Notes: generated from the letters alone by a model not told the origin. Positions 35,501 through 44,483 are shown, counted from the stretch's first letter. The stretch: 64,000 nt of DNA from CAYJNO01 sp964371715 (GCA_964371715.1 CAYJNO010000004.1:1-64000); one strand, 5' to 3'. Translations and numbers: made by a program.

Positions 35501-35660
35501 GCAAAAGAAAGAAACAGCAAGAGCTAGCATGAGAAAACTTGTTAAAAGACTTTTAAAAAAACATAGATATCCACCAGAAGGAATGGATGATGCAGTTCTA
35601 AGTGTTATCAGTCAGTGCGAGCTTTGGACGGATAACATTATGACAATTAAAAAAAATTAA
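32568..35660 (+). CDS. hsdR: Type I restriction endonuclease subunit R
   Basis: 1030 residues. The N-terminal HsdR nuclease domain carries the PD-(D/E)xK elements (RPDVLLFVNGLPLVMIELKSP). Translocase motifs follow: Walker A HTQGSGKSLS, DEAH in MADEAHRGQYG, GFTGTPI, and motif VI QAIARVNRVF. ATG 32568 is chosen: AAAGGAGCTG lies just upstream, and the TTG at 32550 overlaps it. It closes an intact hsdM-hsdS-HEPN-hsdR operon, so the system is probably active. Confidence 0.96.
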   Translation: MAYTEANYENAIIDLFQNQFGYNHIYAPELPRDYSSPLYEDMLVSCLARINKKLPQDAINEAIYKLKNFESGTLTQKNIVFMDYLQNGVSVRYFEKGEERNAIVYLIDYQNINNNDFTVANQWTCIENSEKRPDVLLFVNGLPLVMIELKSPSREETDVSEAYRQLRNYMYEIPSMFYYNAVLVMSDLTTSKAGTITSGEDRFMEWKTTDGNYENTQYAQFDTFFEGIFEKNRFIDILKNFICFNADGEKTFKILAGYHQYFAVKKAVEKAMQATETDGKGGVFWHTQGSGKSLSMVFYAHLLQEKLNSPTIVVITDRNDLDDQLYGQFSRCRDFLRQTPVQADSRPHLKELLAGRQANGIIFTTMQKFEENDVPLSDRRNIIVMADEAHRGQYGLSEKVEIKEYKDGELTVKTKIGAARIIRDSLPNATYIGFTGTPISSKDRSTREVFGDYIDVYDMTQAVEDGATKPVYYESRVIHLKLDIDTLAMIDNEYEIMAENADEYVIDKSKKELGKLEVILGADETIDSLVGDILDHYEKNRQNLLTGKAMIVAYSRSIAMKIYKKILELRPTWGETVGVVMTQGNNDPEEWREVIGNKAHKDELARKFKDNNSHMKIAIVVDMWLTGFDVPSLATMYVYKPMIGHNLMQAIARVNRVFKEKEGGLVVDYVGIASALRSAMNEYTKRDKANFGDTDISKMAFPKFKEKLSVCRDFLHGFNYQNFMTGTDLEKAKTISGGVNFLLGKSVLETDLEEKEKSQNKYIKEALLLKQALSLCSSLVDEHTRFEAAYFEAVRTMLIRLTIGGGGKKFTLPEVNERINELLKHSIQNEGVINLFSDVQNEFSLFDPKFLEEIANMKEKNLAVELLKKLIAEQVSIYRRTNVVKSEKFSDMIQMAMNKYLNGMLTNEEVIQELLKLAKDLAEANAEGDKLGLTPDELAFYDALTKPQAIKDFYENDELVSLTKELTELLRKNRSIDWQKKETARASMRKLVKRLLKKHRYPPEGMDDAVLSVISQCELWTDNIMTIKKN

Positions 35661-35700
35661 ATCTTGTCAATAATTACTAATTTATTACAGGCCACACACT

Positions 35701-35760
35701 AAAAAAATGAAAAGTGATATTAATAAAGAGGAATACCTTTACTTTATATATCATTTTTTT
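35701..35760 (+). terminator. Possible terminator of the hsd operon
   Basis: AAAAAAATGA and TCATTTTTTT pair over a 40-base loop that can itself pair (AAAGT/ACTTT). T run at the end. Weak because the stem is almost all A-T. Confidence 0.4.
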
Positions 35761-35919
35761 GTTACAAAAAAACAACTTTATAGAAATATACTTAAAATCC
35801 TTACCACGATACATGTAACAATTAGAATAGTATTTGGGTAATAGTTTTGACATATTTTAAATTATATTTTTGTTTTTTAAAAAGGAATAAACAAACATAA
35901 TTATATATTTCGATTTAAA

Positions 35920-35948
35920 TTGTATCTTTATATACAATGTGGTAAAAT
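35920..35948 (+). promoter_or_regulatory. Promoter of the RADAR operon with small inverted repeat
   Basis: -35 TTGTAT (35920-35925), 17-bp spacer, -10 TAAAAT (35943-35948). TTGTAT and ATACAA (35932-35937) form a 6-bp inverted repeat across the -35 box, possibly a regulator site. Confidence 0.55.
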
Positions 35949-36004
35949 TTGATGGCATATGTTGTGAAAGTTTTATTAAATGTTAAATACTGAGGGAGGA
36001 TAAT

Positions 36005-38533
36005 ATGGATAAAACAGTATCATTTAAATGGGAATTAACAAAAAGAGCAATAGAAATAGAAGTAGATAAAATAGGTGATTCTAATTACTTATTTAATGAA
36101 CAAATAAATCAAGTTGATAAAATTTGTAAAGAAATAATGAATTCTGGAGACAAGAATATAAACAAAGTAATTAGTGTAATTGGAGAAAGAGGAGCAGGTA
36201 AATCATCTTTACTTTTAAGTGCAAAATCTAAATTAGAAAGTAATGATGTTTATACTATTGGTCCAATAGACCCAGGTGTGTTTGATGATAAGTTAAATAT
36301 ACTAGAGCTAACATTAGCACACATTCACTCTATAGTTAAACGTAATAAAAATACATTTAGAGGGGAAAGTGCAGAATGTCAAAAAATTCATCTATATAAT
36401 AGAATAAAATCAATTCTACAAGTTTTAAATAACATTAGAAGATGTCGTGAAGATTTTATCGAAAGTAATGATACTGATTATGTGTTAGATGATTATGATA
36501 AAAGAAGTAATTTCTCTGAATTATTAAAAGAGTTACTTGATATGTTTAGAGATTATATTAATGCTACTAATAACAAACACTATAAACAAATTGCAATTAT
36601 TATTGATGACTTAGATTTAGTAGGTAATAGTAGAATAGTCAATTTTTTAGAGGATATTAGAAAATATTTAATGAATAATGTGATTGTTGTTTTAGCTTAT
36701 AGAGATATACAGCTACAAAATGCAATGAGTGAATATTTAATAAAAGAAAATGATGATCTAATTAGAAATAAAATGATTGATACAAATGAGATAATAGCTC
36801 AATCTACAAAATATATAGATAAATTCTCACCACCTTCATCAAGAATTTATATGCCAAATCTTTCAATATCAGATAAATTTACAGTTTTAGATTTATTGGT
36901 AGGTATTAGTGATAGTAGTAAGAGTGAGTTAAAAGAATATTTAAAATTATATGGTTTAAATGATGATTTACCGCTAAAAGAAGGTGTATTAGTTATCTTA
37001 AATAATCAATTGAGAATAAATCTTAATGCGATAGATGCAAGAGAAAGAAATATGAGCTTATTACCTACTAATCTTAGAGGATATCTAGAACTTTTTAATT
37101 TAATATTTGAAAAAATGGAGGTTGTAAACTGCAAATCAAAAGATGATATTAAAGTGGCATCTAAAAGTATTCTATTCAATATAGAGCTATTTAAAATATA
37201 TATGCAAGAAAACTATAAGAATAGATTAACTAGTGCACAAATAACAATAATAAATGAATGGTCTAATTGCAATGTGGATATGAAAAATTACTTATTATAT
37301 AAGAGTATGATTGATTCAAGTGAAAATTACATTGCTAGTCCATATTTTGGACAATTATTAGACTTGAGATTAGTTCAACCATTTAATGTTACTTTAGCTG
37401 ATGTTTATATCGCATTAGAGGTATATAAAGACTTATCAAAAGAAGATCAAAATTATTATTTTATATATATTATAAAAATATTATATTCAATGGAACTCTC
37501 AAAAAATTATGTTAATTGGATATGTAGTGATTCTGAAGAGGATGGGGAAGTATTTTTAGATTCATACTTAACAATCTTAAACTCTTATGTAATTCCGAAT
37601 TATTGGATGGATGGGATCATGATCAACATTAGTAGAAATATAAGATATGATAATGGAAACAAAAATGAAGTATTTGAAAATTTCTATAAAAATTGTGTAT
37701 ATAACCAAGTAACAGCATTAGGGTTAGTTAACAGAGGTGCAAGGCAAGAATTGACTTACAGTGTAGCAAAAGCAGATGATGATATCTTTGCTAATAGAAA
37801 TTCAAGATTGGTAAATCCAAGAAACTCGAAAAGGATTTCTGCATTTAGATATCGCAAAATATTTTCATCAGATTATATTGAGTTTGAAAATGGTAGAAGT
37901 TATGAATATGACTTCTTTGGATTTATTGGAAGAAGAAGCTATTTAGAAGAGTCAAAGGCTAAATTATTATCTAATCAAGAAATGAAACTAAATTATGTTT
38001 TAACATCGTTATTTGATATAGACGTATTTATATCACAAAACTATTTCACTAATGACGAAACGAATATAATTAACATAATCATAAAAAATATTGACAAATT
38101 ATTTAATGGAGAAAGACTTGGTGATGAAGAAAATTCGAAAGCAAAAGATAGAAGGTTAGGTAATTTATCAAGTGAGATATTTACTAGTAGTATAAATTAT
38201 GAAAATTTTTATTTAAATATAAGCTCAAATAATGAAACAACAGACAATAATAAGTATAGAGAAATATCGGATAGTCTGTATAATTTTATTAAACAAGAAA
38301 ATATACAGCTAAAGAGGATTGTAAACAATATTGATAAAATTAAAAATAAACATGATTTATTATCGTTTATTAAGCTAGAAACTCAAAAATTGAACAGTAA
38401 AAAATACAGAAATCAAATTTTAATATTAGATGAAATCAACGCTGTTTTAAATGCATCAGGAAAAAAACTATCAATTGAAATAAAGGAAAAATATAAATCT
38501 GTATTTAAAGAAATTTATAAAATTGATAACTAA
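36005..38533 (+). CDS. rdrA: RADAR ATPase RdrA (KAP/AAA-type P-loop ATPase)
   Basis: 842 residues. Walker A GERGAGKSS at residues 60-68, Walker B IAIIIDDLDL at ~197-206, and sensor-like VVLAYRD, in a KAP/AAA-type NTPase. A large helical C-terminal half follows. By itself this could be any such ATPase. The immediate 11-base overlap with an adenosine-deaminase-fold gene of ~800 residues identifies the RADAR pair. In known RADAR, RdrA forms a ring that docks with RdrB and is needed for phage-triggered adenosine/ATP deamination. AGGGAGGATAAT precedes the ATG. Confidence 0.85.
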   Translation: MDKTVSFKWELTKRAIEIEVDKIGDSNYLFNEQINQVDKICKEIMNSGDKNINKVISVIGERGAGKSSLLLSAKSKLESNDVYTIGPIDPGVFDDKLNILELTLAHIHSIVKRNKNTFRGESAECQKIHLYNRIKSILQVLNNIRRCREDFIESNDTDYVLDDYDKRSNFSELLKELLDMFRDYINATNNKHYKQIAIIIDDLDLVGNSRIVNFLEDIRKYLMNNVIVVLAYRDIQLQNAMSEYLIKENDDLIRNKMIDTNEIIAQSTKYIDKFSPPSSRIYMPNLSISDKFTVLDLLVGISDSSKSELKEYLKLYGLNDDLPLKEGVLVILNNQLRINLNAIDARERNMSLLPTNLRGYLELFNLIFEKMEVVNCKSKDDIKVASKSILFNIELFKIYMQENYKNRLTSAQITIINEWSNCNVDMKNYLLYKSMIDSSENYIASPYFGQLLDLRLVQPFNVTLADVYIALEVYKDLSKEDQNYYFIYIIKILYSMELSKNYVNWICSDSEEDGEVFLDSYLTILNSYVIPNYWMDGIMINISRNIRYDNGNKNEVFENFYKNCVYNQVTALGLVNRGARQELTYSVAKADDDIFANRNSRLVNPRNSKRISAFRYRKIFSSDYIEFENGRSYEYDFFGFIGRRSYLEESKAKLLSNQEMKLNYVLTSLFDIDVFISQNYFTNDETNIINIIIKNIDKLFNGERLGDEENSKAKDRRLGNLSSEIFTSSINYENFYLNISSNNETTDNNKYREISDSLYNFIKQENIQLKRIVNNIDKIKNKHDLLSFIKLETQKLNSKKYRNQILILDEINAVLNASGKKLSIEIKEKYKSVFKEIYKIDN

Positions 38534-40919
38534 TATGCAAAATGTTGATAGAATAATAAGAGTTATATATCGAGAATTATTTAGTAAAATTCTCGATAGT
38601 AACACAATAGAAAAGGATTTAAAAGTAGATTATAGTTTAAATAATACTGATTTTGTTAGGGATATTATTTATGCATATTTAAAAATATATCCAAATAACT
38701 ATAATTATGAAGAAGTAAATATATTAGTTGAAAAAGTTAAAGATGAAATTAAGCATAAGTATAATAATTTGAATCCACTATATATAATTATGCTTTATGC
38801 TAATGAAATATTACTAGTTGAATCAAATAGGCTCAAAGTTAAATTTGATGATTTATTTGAATGGAATGGATTTATCACTAAAATAGATAGTAATATTTTT
38901 CAAGCTGCATTTTTACAAAATAGTAATGGTTTAAACTGTGAAACAGTTATAGAACATGACAATGAAAGATTATATAATATTCTTAAAACTGGCTTATATG
39001 AAAACCATATGCATTTAAATGGTTCTGGATATTCATGGGAAATTAACTGGGATATACTAGTTTGTTCAAAGCCTTTTAATTATATAAAAAGGAAAATTAG
39101 TAAAAATATAAAATTAGCTAAATACGCTAATGAAAATTATTTAAGGATTGATAAAATCAAATGTATAAGGTTATATCTAATATGGATAATATTAGGTAAA
39201 AAGAAAGAATACCATTTTGAAATTAGTAGAATATTAAAGAATAATTATAGATTTTACATGTATCAGGACTTAGATAAGCTTACAATATTATATGATTTAT
39301 CGAAAGAATACTTTAAAAAACAATATGGAGATAGTCAAGAAGTTAATAAAAAAGAGAGAAACTTTTTAATAGAAATATTTAAATGTTTTAATAATGGTCA
39401 ATTAAATAATTTCGACAAAAATCTATTAAACATATATCTAGCAGAATTAAGTGAGTTAAAGTTCATTTTTGTTCAAGATAATATTGGTATGGGATTTAGT
39501 AAGTTTAAAGATTGTGAAATGATTAAAAGTGATTTCATGGATAAAAAAGAAGATAAGCTTTTATTAGAATCTGTATTAGAAAAATATTATAGTGAAGGTG
39601 TTGTTTTAGCTATAGAAGTAAGAATAGCTCCAAAAGATAAAACAGGACTAATTAAAAAAATAAAGGAACTAGAAAAAGTAAATGAGAAAGTTTACAAAAA
39701 GTATTTAAGAAGAAATAAGTGTTTAAAGAAAATCAAAATTGGAATTATAATACATTATATAAAGATGAGTGAAAAATTTACAAATAATGGTTGTAGACAT
39801 TCAAATTTAAGGGGTAGAATTAAAAAAGCTGCAGTAGGTCTTGATCAGTATTTTGAAAGTGGATATAAATCTGATATTAAAGTTGTCGGTATAGATGCTG
39901 CAAATGTTGAAATAGATTGTCCACCTGAAGTATTAGCACCTATATTTAGGAAACATAGAGCAAATACTTCCAGTAAATATGATTTAGGTTTTACATATCA
40001 TGTAGGTGAAGAATTTTTAACTTTAGCAAGTGGGTTAAGAGCAATAGATGATTTAATTGAATTTTTTAATTTCAAATCTGGTGATAGGTTAGGGCATGCT
40101 TTAAGCCTTGGGTTAGATCCTGATAAATACTTTTCTACTAAAAGAAATCTAATTAATACAACATTAGAAAGCCATGTAGATGATCTTGTGTTTTTACATA
40201 AAATAAATTGTGCTTTAGGTGAAGCAAATTTATGTTTCAAATTAGAACAAGAATTTATTAAATATGCTTCAAAATTATTTGTAAATACTTTAGAAAGTCT
40301 TCCATTAATTACAGATTATAGAGATAGCTATGCGCTAAGAGGAAATGATCCAAAGTATTTAGATAATAACATATGTTCTGAAAATCAACCTGTATTTATG
40401 TGTGAGAAAGACCATATCTATAATTTCAACAATTCTAATCATAATGAAGCTTTTAAAAATAAGCTTGCCCATAAATTATTGGGATTATATCATTATAATG
40501 AAGACTTATATAATACAGGTAAAACTTCTCTTTCTATAAATGTTGAAGATTTCTATATTAATGCAGTTAAAAATGTTCAAAAATATATGATTAAAAGAGT
40601 ACATAACATTGGTATCTCAATAGAAATCAATCCATCATCAAATAAGAAAATATCATTTATTGACAAGTATAGTGATTTAACAGTATACAAACTTAATAAT
40701 TATAAACTACCTAATGCAGATAATACAATTAATAACTTACATGTAAGTATTAATACAGATGATAGTGGAATTTTTGAAACTAACTTATCTACTGAATATT
40801 CATACATTGCTCTATCTTTGATAAAAGATGGTGTTGATAAAGAAATAGTTTATGAATATATAGAATATTTAATTAAGATGGGAAAAGATGCTTCATTTTT
40901 AAATAAGACTATAAGGTGA
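38523..40919 (+). CDS. rdrB: RADAR deaminase RdrB (adenosine deaminase fold)
   Basis: About 798 residues. All adenosine-deaminase metal and catalytic elements are present but spread out: His162-x-His164 in ENHMHLNGSG, His493 and Glu496 in FTYHVGEEF, His525 in DRLGHALSL, and Asp746-Asp747 in SINTDDSGIFETNLSTEY. The ~330-residue gap between the first and second motif is the insertion typical of RdrB. It converts adenosine in RNA, and in later work ATP/dATP, to the inosine form on phage infection. Start is TTG 38523 or, equally, ATG 38535; neither has a clear ribosome site, so coupling to rdrA is likely. Ends with TGA. Confidence 0.9.
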   Translation: MITNMQNVDRIIRVIYRELFSKILDSNTIEKDLKVDYSLNNTDFVRDIIYAYLKIYPNNYNYEEVNILVEKVKDEIKHKYNNLNPLYIIMLYANEILLVESNRLKVKFDDLFEWNGFITKIDSNIFQAAFLQNSNGLNCETVIEHDNERLYNILKTGLYENHMHLNGSGYSWEINWDILVCSKPFNYIKRKISKNIKLAKYANENYLRIDKIKCIRLYLIWIILGKKKEYHFEISRILKNNYRFYMYQDLDKLTILYDLSKEYFKKQYGDSQEVNKKERNFLIEIFKCFNNGQLNNFDKNLLNIYLAELSELKFIFVQDNIGMGFSKFKDCEMIKSDFMDKKEDKLLLESVLEKYYSEGVVLAIEVRIAPKDKTGLIKKIKELEKVNEKVYKKYLRRNKCLKKIKIGIIIHYIKMSEKFTNNGCRHSNLRGRIKKAAVGLDQYFESGYKSDIKVVGIDAANVEIDCPPEVLAPIFRKHRANTSSKYDLGFTYHVGEEFLTLASGLRAIDDLIEFFNFKSGDRLGHALSLGLDPDKYFSTKRNLINTTLESHVDDLVFLHKINCALGEANLCFKLEQEFIKYASKLFVNTLESLPLITDYRDSYALRGNDPKYLDNNICSENQPVFMCEKDHIYNFNNSNHNEAFKNKLAHKLLGLYHYNEDLYNTGKTSLSINVEDFYINAVKNVQKYMIKRVHNIGISIEINPSSNKKISFIDKYSDLTVYKLNNYKLPNADNTINNLHVSINTDDSGIFETNLSTEYSYIALSLIKDGVDKEIVYEYIEYLIKMGKDASFLNKTIR

Positions 40920-40950
40920 TTAGCGAGAATAAAAAATAATTTTATGAATA

Positions 40951-40959
40951 TGATATAAT
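40951..40959 (+). promoter_or_regulatory. Extended -10 promoter of the PD-(D/E)XK gene
   Basis: TGATATAAT, no evident -35, about 50 bases before the start codon. Confidence 0.5.
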
Positions 40960-41010
40960 AATATAGTGAAATAAGTAATGTATGTAATTAAGGTTAAAAG
41001 GAGATCATAT

Positions 41011-42195
41011 ATGAGCGAATCAAATTCTTCACATGTAAAGGGTCTACATAATTTTTTAGCTAATATCGATTGTTTAAATAAAATATATGAACATACAAAT
41101 AGATTTAACATATTTGATGTGCTAAAAATAGCAAAGACTGAAATCAGACATAGTAATACTATTGCATGGTTGTTAGACCCAAATGAAAATCATGGATTAA
41201 ATGAAAAGATTTTATTAGGTCTAGTTAAAAATATTGCTAGTCACTTAGATGTTGAATCAAGTATTAAGTTATTATCTATAGATTTAAATGATTTTAAGGT
41301 ATATAGAGAAAAGTATAATATAGATATTTTGCTAGTTTCAACAAAGAATAAAGTTGTTATATGCATTGAAAATAAAGTTTGTTCATATGAACATGGTGAT
41401 CAATTAAACTATTACAAAGGGATTGTTGAAAATAGTTATAAAGACTTTAATAAATACTACATTTACTTAACAGCAAGAAATGATGAACCAAGTGATGGTG
41501 AAAATTGGAAAAAATTTTCTTATGAAAAACTGGTTAATATAATTGATGAAGCAATAAAAGATAATGAAATAATATCAGTTGAAGTTTATTATTTTTTAAA
41601 AAATTACATAGAAATAGTGAGGTATAATGTTTTGGAAAATAAAGAATTAATAGATATTTGTCAAAAGATTTATAATGATCATTCAAAAGCTTTGGATTTA
41701 ATTTATGAATATAAGCCAGATCATAGAGAAGAATATAAAACATTTATTTTAGATTATTTGAAAAGATGTGATTTATTTAATAGTCGTTTTAACTTAAATG
41801 AAGGTTGTTCTAATAATGAGCATATTAGATTTACATCATATATACTTGATGAGAAAATTCCTCAATCATCAACAAAAACAAGTGGGTGGGATACGAAAAA
41901 TCATTATTTTTATGAAATATATAATGATGGTTTTTCAATATATTTACAACTTGCGATCAGCAAAGGTAGCTTAAGTACGGATGAAGCAAATAATAAGTTT
42001 GAAAAAATAATTAAAAAATTAAAATGTAAAAATAATAAAGTTAATTGGAAATGGAAAGTTTTAATAAAATATGATGTTTGTGATTATAGGGGATATGAAG
42101 ATGTTGCAGATGCTAAAAAAGATATTAAATTGGAATTAGATAAAAATTTGAAAAAAATAATTGAACTTGAAAATAATAACTTTAAAACTTTATAG
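41011..42195 (+). CDS. PD-(D/E)XK nuclease superfamily protein
   Basis: 394 residues. N-terminal NIFDVLKIAKTEIRHSNTIA then WLLDPNENHGLNEKIL is the start of the PDDEXK_4-like family. The active site is Glu43, Asp105 (NIDILLV), Glu120 and Lys122 (CIENK), followed by EHGDQLNYYKG. The C-terminal half is helical with a small beta part and not recognised. ATG 41011 is chosen (AAAAGGAGATCA upstream) over ATG 40978. It follows RADAR but has its own promoter, so it is likely a separate single-gene defence or repair nuclease. Confidence 0.85.
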   Translation: MSESNSSHVKGLHNFLANIDCLNKIYEHTNRFNIFDVLKIAKTEIRHSNTIAWLLDPNENHGLNEKILLGLVKNIASHLDVESSIKLLSIDLNDFKVYREKYNIDILLVSTKNKVVICIENKVCSYEHGDQLNYYKGIVENSYKDFNKYYIYLTARNDEPSDGENWKKFSYEKLVNIIDEAIKDNEIISVEVYYFLKNYIEIVRYNVLENKELIDICQKIYNDHSKALDLIYEYKPDHREEYKTFILDYLKRCDLFNSRFNLNEGCSNNEHIRFTSYILDEKIPQSSTKTSGWDTKNHYFYEIYNDGFSIYLQLAISKGSLSTDEANNKFEKIIKKLKCKNNKVNWKWKVLIKYDVCDYRGYEDVADAKKDIKLELDKNLKKIIELENNNFKTL

Positions 42196-42486
42196 TAGTT
42201 GAAAGAAAAAAATATGTATTAAAGAGAGGATAATCTAAAATCATTATCTTCTTTTTTTACTATGAATTATTTGCTTATTAATAAGTACCTATTAATATAA
42301 AATAGTACTTTTTTATCGAAAACTGCTACAGATAAAATATAAATAGACAAAATTTAATCAACAGCTAAAATATTTACTAAGTCAGGTAGAATAAAATTTG
42401 TGTTTTAATATAAATTACATAAACGAACGGGTGAATGATAAAAAAATAAAAGCAATATCATTTTGTACACAAAAACATATATCATC
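42196..42486. other. Intergenic region with a terminator
   Basis: No gene seen. The terminator at 42222-42258 and AT-rich sequence lead to the promoter-operator region at 42487-42533. Confidence 0.5.
42222..42258 (+). terminator. Intrinsic terminator of the PD-(D/E)XK gene
   Basis: AGAGAGGATAAT pairs with ATTATCTTCTTT, with a T7 run. Confidence 0.7.
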
Positions 42487-42533
42487 AAAAGTTATGTCTG
42501 ATCTATTGACATAACTTTTATTATTAGTATAAT
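42487..42533 (+). promoter_or_regulatory. Consensus promoter overlapped by perfect 12-bp inverted repeat
   Basis: AAAAGTTATGTC (42487-42498) and GACATAACTTTT (42508-42519) are exact reverse complements, 9-base spacer. The second arm contains part of a perfect -35 TTGACA (42506-42511); a perfect -10 TATAAT is at 42528-42533, 16-bp spacer. The hairpin has no T tail. A strong promoter with an operator over its -35 means the following three genes are probably kept off by a repressor. Confidence 0.7.
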
Positions 42534-42582
42534 AACACTCATAAATGAACATAAAAACATATATCAAATAAAGGGGGGTTGA

Positions 42583-43158
42583 ATGCACACAAATATTAAA
42601 GGAATAGGTAATTTAATTGGTGGTCAGATTATTAATAGAGTTGAGGCTAAACGTGATGATTTTGAATTTGGTGAAATTAAAATACTAGCTCCCAAAGCTA
42701 TTACAAATGGTGTAATTGATCACAGTTCACTAACAAGTCTAAAAATTAAAACAATGCCAGATGAAAAGAAATTAACTAAAGAAGGTGACATTGTCTTAAA
42801 GTTATCTCAACCATATGAGGCAGCATATATTAATAAAGATGATGAAGGTTTATTAGTTACATCATTTTGTATTATTTTAAGGAATATTCAAAAAGATGAA
42901 ATTAGTCCAAACTTTATACTTACATTTATTAACTCTGAATTATATAAAGAACAAGTATTAGAGTTAACATCAGGTGCAAGTGTTCCTTTATTAACTAAAG
43001 GCTTAATAGAAAAGATAACACTAGATGTACCTACTATTATTGCTCAATCTATTATAGTAGGTAAATCTGACTCTATTAAAAGAAAAGAAGCTTTGTTTAA
43101 TGAAGTAATTAAGTTAGAAAAAATGAAACTTGAAAATATGCTTAGAGGTGAAGAATAA
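42583..43158 (+). CDS. Half-size type I specificity-like (S) protein
   Basis: 191 residues: one target-recognition-like domain (IKILAPKAITNGVIDHSSL, then GDIVLKLSQPYEAAYI and SNFI-like LTFINSELY... SGASVPLLTKGLIEKITLDVP) followed by one conserved helix (SIKRKEALFNEVIKLEKMKL). This is half of a normal HsdS. Half-size S subunits work as dimers. AAGGGGGG precedes the ATG. The stop shares one base with the start of an HsdM-like gene, but no HsdR is linked here. The pair stands behind its own promoter-operator. Confidence 0.75.
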   Translation: MHTNIKGIGNLIGGQIINRVEAKRDDFEFGEIKILAPKAITNGVIDHSSLTSLKIKTMPDEKKLTKEGDIVLKLSQPYEAAYINKDDEGLLVTSFCIILRNIQKDEISPNFILTFINSELYKEQVLELTSGASVPLLTKGLIEKITLDVPTIIAQSIIVGKSDSIKRKEALFNEVIKLEKMKLENMLRGEE

Positions 43159-44483
43159 TGAACACTAAATTTGATGAAGTACTATGGAAATGTATGGATG
43201 CATTAAGAGGTAATTTTGCATATGAAGATTGTAATAGAATCTTAATCTATATTATATTTTTAAAATATATTATAGATAATAAAAAGATTGATTTAAATAA
43301 TGAATCCTTTGAAACATTCTTAAATGCTCAAAGAATGTTTGATAAAGGATTATTAGAAAAAGATATTATAAATGATTTAAATTATATGATAGAAAATCAA
43401 TATAATATGGCAAATGGTGCTTTAAGTGATTTCTCTAATACTTACTTTAAAGTTCTAGATTTTAATAATAAAGTTAATATCATTGAAAAATTAAAAGTTG
43501 AATCATTTGTTAATGAAAGTGATGCTGTTATGGATTCATTAAAAATGATTTTATTAGAACATGCATCAAGCTTTTCAAGAATAGTAGGTGATGAAATATC
43601 AAGTAATTCAATATCATTATTAACTAAAGAATTATTAGGTTTAAAAGATCATGAAAGCTTAATAGATTTAACTTATGGTTTAGGATTATCATCATTAGAA
43701 ATAACTAATGATAGTAATGAACTTATAGGTTATGAAATAGATAGATCTATTGCCACAATGGGTATCATGTTATTAATTATTTCAGAAAAGTCTAATTTTA
43801 AACTATACAATGAAGATGCTACAAATAGTGATGAATATGAAAACTACTTTGATAAAGTAGTAGCATATCCACCACTTGGTATTAAAGTAAAAGATTTTGA
43901 TTTAAATAAATCTAACTTGTTAAAAGAATTTAATTTGCCTGAAAAAAATTGTAATCTAGAAGTCTTTATTGCACTTAGTGCAATAAAGAAACTTAAAGAA
44001 ACGGGTATTGCAATAATTGCTATATCATCTAATATCTTATTTTCATCAACAGTAGTTGAAAAAAGTTTTAGAGAATTAATAGTAAATAATTATTTAAGTA
44101 GTGTTATTACATTACCACCATTATATTATGGTACTAATGCAGATATTAACTTAATTATCTTAGAGAAAAATCGTATTAGTGATAACGTTACCTTTATAGA
44201 TGCAAGTAATAATGAACATTATGATTTTATCGTTAAAGATAAAAAATCACAAAATGAATTATCAAATGATGCTATAAGTAAAATTGTAAGTATAGTTAAT
44301 GAAAAACAAACCTTTAAAGGTATTTCTTATACTTGTAGTGTTAGTGATTTAAAACGAAATGATTACACTTTATCACCATCAAAATACACAAAAATGAAGA
44401 AACAAAGAGAAGTATTATCTAATGAAGAAATTGATAGTAGATTAAGTGAATTATATGAAGAAATAAAAAGAATATTAAAATAA
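43158..44483 (+). CDS. HsdM-like protein with destroyed catalytic motifs
   Basis: 441 residues. It has the overall plan of HsdM: N-terminal LWKCMDALRGNFAYEDCNRI, central Rossmann-like region and C-terminal YTLSPSKYTK with a final helix. But SAM motif I, normally DPACGSGG, is DLTYGLGL (from Asp170), and catalytic NPPF/Y is AYPPLG (Tyr237 in place of the Asn). Methylation is therefore unlikely. The frame is intact, with good codon use, so the loss appears selected rather than decay. It is coupled by one base to the S-like gene, and followed after 14 bases by a two-TM protein. Confidence 0.75.
   Translation: MNTKFDEVLWKCMDALRGNFAYEDCNRILIYIIFLKYIIDNKKIDLNNESFETFLNAQRMFDKGLLEKDIINDLNYMIENQYNMANGALSDFSNTYFKVLDFNNKVNIIEKLKVESFVNESDAVMDSLKMILLEHASSFSRIVGDEISSNSISLLTKELLGLKDHESLIDLTYGLGLSSLEITNDSNELIGYEIDRSIATMGIMLLIISEKSNFKLYNEDATNSDEYENYFDKVVAYPPLGIKVKDFDLNKSNLLKEFNLPEKNCNLEVFIALSAIKKLKETGIAIIAISSNILFSSTVVEKSFRELIVNNYLSSVITLPPLYYGTNADINLIILEKNRISDNVTFIDASNNEHYDFIVKDKKSQNELSNDAISKIVSIVNEKQTFKGISYTCSVSDLKRNDYTLSPSKYTKMKKQREVLSNEEIDSRLSELYEEIKRILK

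Larger units (their letters stand above)
35661..36004. other. Intergenic region between R-M and RADAR
   Basis: About 340 bases without a gene. A weak hairpin that could be a terminator (35701-35760) and the RADAR promoter (35920-35948) lie here. Confidence 0.5.

Noticed and set aside
40920..42195. Treating the PD-(D/E)XK gene as the third RADAR gene
   Set aside because: It has its own promoter and terminator and does not resemble the known accessory proteins (SLATT, Csx27-like).
43158..44483. Annotating this as a working type I methyltransferase
   Set aside because: Both the SAM-binding motif and the catalytic Asn are replaced, although overall HsdM likeness is clear.
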